This document shows, one piece after another, positions 1 to 5,335 of a stretch of 5,335 nucleotides of DNA. Source of the DNA: Acidobacteriota bacterium. Lineage in GTDB: Bacteria; Acidobacteriota; Terriglobia; Terriglobales; Acidobacteriaceae. The stretch is from contig JAJXXG010000474.1 in assembly GCA_021781255.1 (NCBI GenBank), forward strand, positions 1-5,335, given 5' to 3'. The notes beneath the pieces were generated by a model. The model had not been told where the DNA came from, did not search any database, and saw only the letters and a program-made list of their open reading frames with translations. The number at the start of each line of letters is the position of its first letter. The first letter of the stretch is position 1. The position numbers and the translations under genes are program-made.

Positions 1-1236
1 GACTCGAACCTTCGCCCCGCTGTTCTGGCAGAAGTAGCCAATCTGGTGCGCGAAGCGGACGCGCTGTATGGCTCGCATCACTACAACGCGTACCACTTTC
101 TCCTCACGCTGTCGGACGTGGCCGGCGGCGAAGGACTGGAACATGGGCAGTCCTCAGACAATGGCGTAGGCGAAAAGGGCTTTGCCGACGACGCGCATCA
201 GTTGCCGGAGTCAGACCTGCTGTCGCACGAGTTCACCCACTCCTGGAACGGCAAATACCGCAGGCCTGTTGGCCTCTACCAGCCGGATTTCGCCACTCCT
301 CAGCAGGGCGCCCTGTTGTGGGTCTATGAGGGGATGACGGAGTATCTCGGCAACGTTCTCGCCGCACGCTCCGGCCTCAAGTCGCAGGCGCAGTACCGGG
401 ACATACTCGCCAACACTGCCGCGGAGTTGGATAACACGCCGGGCCGTCTGTGGAGGCCCACGGAGGATACAGCCGTGGCCGCCAGTATCCTGCGCGGCGG
501 CAACCCCGCTTGGTCCAACTGGAGACGCGGTCAGGACTACTACTTTGAAGGCGAAATGCTGTGGCTCGATGCCGACACGCTGATCCGCAAGCTGACGAAG
601 AACAAGAAATCTCTCGATGACTTTGAAAAGATCTTCCTGGGCAAAGGCGGCAACACCGGCCCGCTGATTCTTCCCTACACCTTTGAGGAGCTTGTGCAGG
701 ACTTGAATGAGGTGGTCCCCTACGACTGGGAGACGTTCCTGCACGTTCGCGTGGACCGCATCAACCCCCATGTCGATCTCGCAGGCATCGAACAGGGCGG
801 CTACAAGCTGGTCTACAAGGACACTCCCAATGCAGCGGAGCGCCTGCTTCAGTCCACCGGCGGACCCAGGCACCAGGGATTGGAGTGCTGGTATTCCGTT
901 GGATTGCGTCTGGCCAGTGACGGCGTCATTCGCGATGTACGCTGGAATGGCCCGGCAGACAAGGCTCGCCTGGCGCCCGGAGAAAAGATACTCGCCGTGA
1001 ATGGTCAAATCTATTCTGCCGATGCTCTGCGCAAAGCAATCCGGGATGCAAAGACCAGTACGGAAAGCATTCACTTGATCGTACAGGCGGACGCCTTCGT
1101 CTCCAATGCCGATCTCGACTATCACGATGGCGAGCGATTCCCTGCCCTGGAACGCGTAGACGGCACACCAGACTACCTGGATGACATTACTCACCCACTG
1201 ACCACGCCGGAAAAAGCTCAGGAGCAGAAGCAATAG
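1..1236 (+). CDS. Peptidase M61 family metallo-aminopeptidase with C-terminal PDZ domain (5' end missing)
   Basis: The reading frame is already open at base 1 and ends at TAG 1234-1236, giving 411 residues. M61 proteins usually have about 600, so roughly 200 N-terminal residues (signal peptide and N-terminal beta domain) lie to the left. The GTG at 46 is an internal codon, not a start. A zinc-site motif HEFTHSWNGK starts at window residue 76 (H76, E77, H80; codons from 226). The likely third metal ligand is E110 in WVYEGMTEY (codon 328-330). An upstream GLEHGQSS segment and a downstream YYFEGEMLWL segment followed by KKSLDDF are also typical of M61. Residues about 295-362 form a PDZ domain with the PGEKILAVNG turn. 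The family prototype is the glycyl aminopeptidase of Sphingomonas capsulata, which removes N-terminal Gly or Ala. Substrate here is inferred; periplasmic location is expected but the signal peptide is not visible. Family assignment is firm. Confidence 0.93.
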   Translation, partial: DSNLRPAVLAEVANLVREADALYGSHHYNAYHFLLTLSDVAGGEGLEHGQSSDNGVGEKGFADDAHQLPESDLLSHEFTHSWNGKYRRPVGLYQPDFATPQQGALLWVYEGMTEYLGNVLAARSGLKSQAQYRDILANTAAELDNTPGRLWRPTEDTAVAASILRGGNPAWSNWRRGQDYYFEGEMLWLDADTLIRKLTKNKKSLDDFEKIFLGKGGNTGPLILPYTFEELVQDLNEVVPYDWETFLHVRVDRINPHVDLAGIEQGGYKLVYKDTPNAAERLLQSTGGPRHQGLECWYSVGLRLASDGVIRDVRWNGPADKARLAPGEKILAVNGQIYSADALRKAIRDAKTSTESIHLIVQADAFVSNADLDYHDGERFPALERVDGTPDYLDDITHPLTTPEKAQEQKQ

Positions 1237-1302
1237 AGCGGGTATCTGCTCAAAGACGGCAGCCCGTGGCTCGTGGTCCATTGCCCATACTGAATCCGTA
1301 TC

Positions 1303-1322
1303 GGCGCAGCTCTCCGCCTTTT
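1303..1322 (+). terminator. Weak intrinsic-terminator-like hairpin
   Basis: GGCG at 1303-1306 can pair with CGCC at 1315-1318 across an eight-base loop, and TTTT follows directly. The stem is only four pairs and the T tract is short, so at best it would attenuate transcription between the M61 gene and the next gene. It could easily be chance in GC-rich DNA. Confidence 0.2.
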
Positions 1323-1366
1323 GCACTACCCGGGGAGTAAGATCACTGACCGCGGGGCGCCGTCAT

Positions 1367-1370
1367 GGAG
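1367..1370 (+). promoter_or_regulatory. Candidate ribosome binding site for an alternative TTG start at 1376
   Basis: GGAG lies five bases before TTG 1376, a good spacing. It supports a start nine codons upstream of the ATG chosen for the CocE/NonD gene. That form would have a longer, arginine-rich signal-peptide n-region. Confidence 0.35.
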
Positions 1371-1384
1371 TACTCTTGTTGCTC

Positions 1385-1390
1385 AGGAGA
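1385..1390 (+). promoter_or_regulatory. Candidate ribosome binding site for ATG 1403
   Basis: AGGAGA is a good match to the anti-Shine-Dalgarno complement, but it sits 12 bases before ATG 1403, longer than the usual 5-9. The strong core supports the ATG; the spacing leaves the start open between 1403 and 1376. Confidence 0.45.
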
Positions 1391-1402
1391 CTCTCGTACC
1401 CG

Positions 1403-3322
1403 ATGCTGAAACTCTGCCTCTCCTTGGGTCTACTCGCCCTTTCCACGACCACCGCCAGTGTTTTCGCTCAGCAATCCGCCTCTCAGAATCCTCCCGAAGA
1501 TTACGTTCGCTCGCATTACACCAAGTATGAGTACCGCATCCCCATGCGCGATGGAAAGCGCCTGTTCACGGCCGTCTACGTGCCCAAGGATGCGGCGTCG
1601 GGCCCCTATCCATTCCTCATGAACCGCACGCCCTACAGCGTGGCGCCGTATGGCGAAGACAAGTATCCCAAGAGCCTTGGCCCCTCGGATGAGTTTGAAA
1701 AGTCCGGCTACATCTTTGTCTATCAGGACGTGCGCGGACGCTGGATGAGCGAGGGCAGCTTTGTGGAAATGCGCCCCCACATTGATAACAAGCAATCCCC
1801 GCAGGATGTGGACGACGCATCTGACACGCATGACACGATCGACTTCCTGCTGAAGCACGTGCCGAACAACAACGGCAAGGTTGGTATCTGGGGCATATCG
1901 TACCCGGGCTTCTACACATCGGCGTCCATCATCGATTCGCACCCGGCGCTCGTCGCAGCCAGTCCGCAGGCGCCCATGACTGACCTTTTTCTGGGCGATG
2001 ACAGCTACCATGGCGGCGCCTTCATGCTCTCGGCGGGATTCGGCTTCTATGCGCCTTACTTTCATCCGCAGAAGACGCCAATAACTCCCAGGCCCACCGT
2101 TCCGTTCGATTTTGGCACGCCGGACAGTTACAGGTTTTATCTCGGCGCGGGCAACATCGCCAATCTGGACAAGCTTTACCTGAAGGGCTCCAACTGGCTG
2201 TTCGACGACCAGTTCAAGCACGACACGTACGACGAATACTGGCAGTCACGCGACTTGTCCCGCCACATGAAGAACGTGCACTGCGCGGTTCTCGTCGTCG
2301 GCGGCTGGTACGATGCCGAAGATCTGAGCGGTCCGTATCGCACCTTTTACGCCATCCGTAAATTCAATCCTCAAACGCCCGCCACTCTGGTGGAAGGGCC
2401 CTGGGTACACGGCGGATGGGCTCGCAGCGACGGAAGTCACCTGGGAGATGTGCAGTTCGGTGCCAAAACAGCTGAGTATTTCCGCACCAACATCCAGTTC
2501 CCATTCTTTGAGCATTATCTGAAGGGCAAAGGAGCGACGCAGCCAAGAGCTGTTGTGTTTGAGACGGGGACAAACGTCTGGCGCCAGTTGGATGCCTGGC
2601 CACCCAAGGGCGCCAAACCGCAGATGCTCTACTTCCACCCAGGCGGCAAGCTCAGCTTTACGCCGCCCGCCGAGACGAAGAGCGTGGATGAGTACGTGAG
2701 TGATCCCAACCATCCCGTACCCTTCGTGGGCTATACCACAGACACAGTTCCGCAACGGTACATGGTCGACGACCAGCGTTTCGCCAGCTATCGTCCCGAT
2801 GTCCTCGTCTACGAAACAGATCCCTTGCAGGAAGACGTAACCATCGCGGGGCCGATTTCACCCAAGCTCAAAGTGGCCAGCTCCGGAACAGACTCGGATT
2901 TCGATGTGAAATTGATTGACGTCTATCCGGAAGACTATCCCGACCGAGAAGACACGCAGCACGGCAATAAGCGGATCCTGGACGACCCACCGCTACACAT
3001 GGGCGGTTATCAGCAGTTGCTGCGCGGCGAACCATTCCGCGCCAAGTTCCGTAACAGTTGGCAGAAGCCTGAGCCCCTGGTACCCGGCAAGATGACCGAG
3101 ATCGATTTCACCATGCCGGACCTCTACCACACATTCCGTCGCGGCCATCGCATTATGGTCCAGGTACAAAGCTCGTGGTTCCCGCTCACAGACCGCAACC
3201 CGCAAACATTTACTGACATTCCGTATGCCACTCCGGAGCAATTCCAGAAGGCAACTGAGCAGGTGTTTCACCAGAAGGACGCAGCCTCCGGAGTAGAAGT
3301 GCTGGTTATGCCACAACCATAA
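1403..3322 (+). CDS. Exported CocE/NonD family hydrolase, alpha-amino acid ester hydrolase type
   Basis: A complete 639-residue serine hydrolase, close to the roughly 640-670 of known alpha-amino acid ester hydrolases (AEHs). These hydrolyse or transfer alpha-amino acyl groups from esters, amides and amino-beta-lactams. Residues 1-22 are a signal peptide: Lys3, a leucine-rich core, and a likely cut after SVFA before QQ. The alpha/beta-hydrolase domain follows: MRDG near residue 50, DVRGRWMSEG from 109, and GISYPG with nucleophile Ser166 (codon 1898-1900) and Tyr167 as oxyanion candidate. Acid Asp304 lies in WYDAEDLSG (codon 2312-2314) and His336 in PWVHGG (codon 2408-2410). Asp200, Glu306 and Asp307 match the AEH carboxylate cluster that binds the substrate amino group. 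Residues from about 390 on form the C-terminal jelly-roll domain typical of CocE and X-Pro dipeptidyl-peptidases. TTG 1376 is a possible alternative start (648 residues). The TAA stop is 26 bases before the S46 gene, suggesting co-transcription. Family is firm; AEH activity and the natural substrate are inferred. Confidence 0.93.
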   Translation: MLKLCLSLGLLALSTTTASVFAQQSASQNPPEDYVRSHYTKYEYRIPMRDGKRLFTAVYVPKDAASGPYPFLMNRTPYSVAPYGEDKYPKSLGPSDEFEKSGYIFVYQDVRGRWMSEGSFVEMRPHIDNKQSPQDVDDASDTHDTIDFLLKHVPNNNGKVGIWGISYPGFYTSASIIDSHPALVAASPQAPMTDLFLGDDSYHGGAFMLSAGFGFYAPYFHPQKTPITPRPTVPFDFGTPDSYRFYLGAGNIANLDKLYLKGSNWLFDDQFKHDTYDEYWQSRDLSRHMKNVHCAVLVVGGWYDAEDLSGPYRTFYAIRKFNPQTPATLVEGPWVHGGWARSDGSHLGDVQFGAKTAEYFRTNIQFPFFEHYLKGKGATQPRAVVFETGTNVWRQLDAWPPKGAKPQMLYFHPGGKLSFTPPAETKSVDEYVSDPNHPVPFVGYTTDTVPQRYMVDDQRFASYRPDVLVYETDPLQEDVTIAGPISPKLKVASSGTDSDFDVKLIDVYPEDYPDREDTQHGNKRILDDPPLHMGGYQQLLRGEPFRAKFRNSWQKPEPLVPGKMTEIDFTMPDLYHTFRRGHRIMVQVQSSWFPLTDRNPQTFTDIPYATPEQFQKATEQVFHQKDAASGVEVLVMPQP

Positions 3323-3338
3323 ACTCTGCAGTTTTAGT

Positions 3339-3343
3339 GAGGA
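3339..3343 (+). promoter_or_regulatory. Ribosome binding site of the S46 peptidase gene
   Basis: GAGGA lies five bases before ATG 3349, inside the 26-base gap after the CocE/NonD stop codon. It fixes the S46 start, which is also supported by the signal peptide that begins there. Confidence 0.7.
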
Positions 3344-3348
3344 CTCTG

Positions 3349-5335
3349 ATGCTGACTCGAACCTTACGCTATGCAGTTCTTCTACCAGCGGCGCTGCTCT
3401 GCGCCGCAGCGCCTGCCATCCGGGCTGAAGAGGGCATGTGGACCTTCGACAACCCGCCGCTGAAGCAGTTAGCTGAGAAATATAACTTTCATCCAACCCA
3501 GGAATGGCTGGATCATCTGCGGCTTTCGAGTGTTCGCCTGAATGACGGCGGCTCGGGCTCTTTTGTCAGTGCGGACGGCCTGCTGCTGACCAACCATCAC
3601 GTCGCCCGCGGACAGTTGCAGAAGAACTCAACCGCCGAACACGACTACCTGCGCGATGGATTCTACGCCGCGACGCAAGACCAGGAGATGAAGTCTCCCG
3701 ATCTTGAAGTGAATGTACTGGAGTCGATGGAGAATGTTACGGCGCGCGTCCAGGGCGCAGCGCAAGGTATCGCCGATGAGGCAAAAGCTCTGCGGGCACG
3801 GGAAGCCGCGATCGCCGCAATTACAAAAGAAAGCAAGGAGAAGACCAGCCTCCGCTCCGATGTCATCTCGCTCTACCACGGCGGCGAGTACTGGCTTTAC
3901 CGCTACAAGGCCTATACCGATGTGCGACTCGTCTTTGCTCCGGAAGAACAAGCTGCATTCTTCGGAGGCGACCCGGATAACTTCACCTATCCACGCTATG
4001 ACCTGGATATGGCTCTCTTTCGTGTCTATGAGAATGGAAAGCCGCTGCACACTGCGAATTATCTGAAGTGGAGCACAAGGGGGGCTCAACCAGACGAACT
4101 GATCTTTATCTCCGGCAACCCCGGGTCCACTTCGCGGGAAGACACCGTATCGGAGCTTCTGCTCGAACGCGATGTCGTGGAGCCCGCGATCATTGACTAT
4201 CTCAAGCGCCGCATTGCGGCAGCACAAGCCTTCGCCGCCCAAGGCCCCGAACAGGCTCGTCAGGTAGGCAGCACCATCTTTGGACTGCAGAACAGCCTGA
4301 AAGTGTATGTGGGCCGCGCCGAGGCGCTGGCCGACAAGGCCATCCTTGCCAAGAAGGAAGCCGACGAAACCGATTTCCAGAAGCGCATCGCAGCCAATCC
4401 CGAGTGGCAGAAAGAGTATGGCGGCACATGGGACACCATTGCTCGCGTGGAGGAGCAGGTAAAGCCGGAGATAAAAGGGCAGATATTCCGCCGTACTGAC
4501 AGCAGGCTGTTTGGTATCGCACTGCAGATCGTGCAGTATGTTGCAGAGATCAAGAAGCCGGATGGCGACCGGCTCGCCGGATATCACGACGCACAACTCG
4601 AATCGTTGCGATTCCAGTTGCTTTCGCCTGCGCCCATTTATCCTGCCACCGAAAAGCTCTTCATGACCAGTTCCCTCAAGCTGGCACAGGAGAAGCTTGG
4701 TGTAAATGACTCCTATGTGCAAGCCATCGTGCAAGGGAAAGACACAGCAAGCGCAGTAGACGCCTTGGTAGATAACACGCGGCTTGCGGATCCTGCCGTG
4801 CGCAAAGCTTTGCTGGAAGGCGGAGAAGCCGCGGTGAATGCGTCGAACGATCCGATGATTGAGGCCGCCCGGCGCGTCGATCCCATCGTGCGCGAGACCA
4901 ACAAGCGCATTCGCGACACCATATCGAGTGTGCTGACTCCGGCCGGCGAAAAGCTGGGGAAGGCGCGCTTTCTGGTATACGGCAAGAACACCTATCCAGA
5001 CGCGACCTTCACGCTGCGGCTGAGCTACGGCACCGTCAAGGGCTATCCGTACAACGGAACCGTGGCGCCTCCATTCACCACGTTTTACGGGCTGTATGAT
5101 CGAGCGGCAAGCTTCAGCAACAAGTTTCCGTTCAACCTTACACCCAAACAAGAAGCAGGACTCAGCAAACTGAACCTTTCAACACCGCTGGACTTTGTCT
5201 CGACCGGGGATATCATCGGCGGAAACTCAGGCTCTCCGGTTGTCAATCGTGACGGCGAACTGGTGGGACTGATCTTCGACGGCAACATTGAGTCACTCGC
5301 CGGGGATTTCGTCTACGACGGCACAAAGAATCGCG
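3349..5335 (+). CDS. S46 family dipeptidyl-peptidase, DPP7-like (3' end missing)
   Basis: The frame is open from ATG 3349 to the right edge (662 codons, no stop). S46 enzymes have about 700-720 residues, so only a few dozen are missing. They release dipeptides from the N-terminus of peptides in the periplasm or at the cell surface. Residues 1-26 are a signal peptide with Arg4 and Arg7, an alanine/leucine core and a likely cut after AIRA, leaving EEGMW as mature start. The chymotrypsin-like triad is His84 in LTNHHVARG (codon 3598-3600), Asp220 in YDLDMALFR (codon 4006-4008) and Ser627 in GGNSGSP (codon 5227-5229). A mainly helical insert, roughly residues 270-570, separates the two halves of the catalytic domain, as in S46 structures. 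Candidate N-terminal-amine contacts are Asn211, Arg216, Asn315 (NSLK) and Asp644. Gly645 in FDGN, 18 residues after the serine, is the DPP7-type residue; DPP11 has Arg there. Preference for hydrophobic rather than acidic P1 is therefore inferred. The short gap to the preceding hydrolase suggests one operon. Confidence 0.94.
   Translation, partial: MLTRTLRYAVLLPAALLCAAAPAIRAEEGMWTFDNPPLKQLAEKYNFHPTQEWLDHLRLSSVRLNDGGSGSFVSADGLLLTNHHVARGQLQKNSTAEHDYLRDGFYAATQDQEMKSPDLEVNVLESMENVTARVQGAAQGIADEAKALRAREAAIAAITKESKEKTSLRSDVISLYHGGEYWLYRYKAYTDVRLVFAPEEQAAFFGGDPDNFTYPRYDLDMALFRVYENGKPLHTANYLKWSTRGAQPDELIFISGNPGSTSREDTVSELLLERDVVEPAIIDYLKRRIAAAQAFAAQGPEQARQVGSTIFGLQNSLKVYVGRAEALADKAILAKKEADETDFQKRIAANPEWQKEYGGTWDTIARVEEQVKPEIKGQIFRRTDSRLFGIALQIVQYVAEIKKPDGDRLAGYHDAQLESLRFQLLSPAPIYPATEKLFMTSSLKLAQEKLGVNDSYVQAIVQGKDTASAVDALVDNTRLADPAVRKALLEGGEAAVNASNDPMIEAARRVDPIVRETNKRIRDTISSVLTPAGEKLGKARFLVYGKNTYPDATFTLRLSYGTVKGYPYNGTVAPPFTTFYGLYDRAASFSNKFPFNLTPKQEAGLSKLNLSTPLDFVSTGDIIGGNSGSPVVNRDGELVGLIFDGNIESLAGDFVYDGTKNR

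Larger units (their letters stand above)
1237..1402 (+). other. Intergenic region between M61 and CocE/NonD genes
   Basis: These 166 bases hold no supportable gene. The only terminator-like element is a four-pair GC stem (1303-1306 with 1315-1318) followed by four T residues at 1319-1322; it is weak. Two other tiny inverted repeats, GAGC/GCTC at 1236-1251 and AGCC/GGCT at 1261-1271, have no T tract. No convincing -35/-10 pair was found. The right end carries two Shine-Dalgarno-like sequences that matter for the start of the next gene. The spacing allows either read-through from the M61 gene or a separate promoter; the sequence does not decide. Confidence 0.6.

Noticed and set aside
46..1236. 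GTG at 46 as the true start of the first gene
   Set aside because: The same frame is open to base 1, and M61 proteins need about 200 more N-terminal residues, so the GTG is internal.
211..1326. 371-codon minus-strand open frame over the M61 gene
   Set aside because: Same in-register antisense effect; it has no family motif and the sense strand encodes a clear M61 zinc site and PDZ domain.
1338..1343. TAAGAT as a possible -10 promoter box before the AEH-like gene
   Set aside because: No -35-like sequence at 16-18 bases upstream and no extended -10 TG; the nearby TTGCAC at 1321 leaves only an 11-base spacer.
1321..1530. 69-codon plus-strand frame across the start of the AEH-like gene
   Set aside because: Overlaps the signal peptide and mature N-terminus of a well-supported gene in another frame and shows no motif.
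1430..2221. 263-codon minus-strand open frame over the AEH-like gene
   Set aside because: Again in register with the sense codons and without any recognisable domain; explained by rarity of TTA, CTA and TCA in the sense gene.
3323..3348. Terminator or promoter between the AEH-like and S46 genes
   Set aside because: Only 26 bases with no inverted repeat; the stretch is taken up by a ribosome binding site, fitting an operon.
3354..3365. 12-base direct repeat GACTCGAACCTT, also at positions 1-12
   Set aside because: About one 12-base match is expected by chance in a window of this size. Similarity beyond it is patchy, and the copies lie in different coding contexts in the same frame register with no element boundary.
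3628..5151. 507-codon open frame on the minus strand inside the S46 gene
   Set aside because: It is in exact codon register with the sense gene, so its stops require sense TTA, CTA or TCA codons, which are scarce in this GC-rich coding sequence; its left end is indeed a sense TCA at 3628. The protein has no recognisable motif, while the sense frame has a full S46 triad.

Overview
The window carries three genes, all on the + strand, and each encodes an exported hydrolase that acts on peptides or amino-acid derivatives. Base composition looks moderately GC-rich (high fifties percent by eye, not counted). The proteins carry Gram-negative-style signal peptides. The gene set (peptidase M61, CocE/NonD hydrolase of the alpha-amino acid ester hydrolase type, peptidase S46) resembles soil Acidobacteriota (Terriglobia). 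That taxonomic guess is an inference from protein style and gene content; no rRNA or other marker is present.

Layout: positions 1-1236 hold the C-terminal two thirds of an M61 family metallo-aminopeptidase with a PDZ domain, cut by the left edge. Positions 1237-1402 are a non-coding gap with one weak terminator-like hairpin and two competing ribosome-binding sites. Positions 1403-3322 encode a complete 639-residue serine hydrolase whose active site matches the alpha-amino acid ester hydrolase (AEH) subgroup residue by residue. After 26 bases, positions 3349-5335 hold an S46 dipeptidyl-peptidase of the DPP7 type, cut by the right edge a few dozen residues before its expected end but after its catalytic serine.

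The second and third genes are close enough to form an operon, and the first may belong to the same unit. The three enzymes come from unrelated folds (thermolysin-like MA clan, alpha/beta hydrolase, chymotrypsin-like PA clan). Characterised relatives of each act on substrates with a free alpha-amino group: single N-terminal residues, alpha-amino acyl esters or amides, and N-terminal dipeptides. The simplest reading is a periplasmic peptide-scavenging cluster. No mobile element, RNA gene, CRISPR array or clear repeat is visible. The window looks like ordinary chromosomal metabolism with interesting enzyme subtypes, not a wholly new system.
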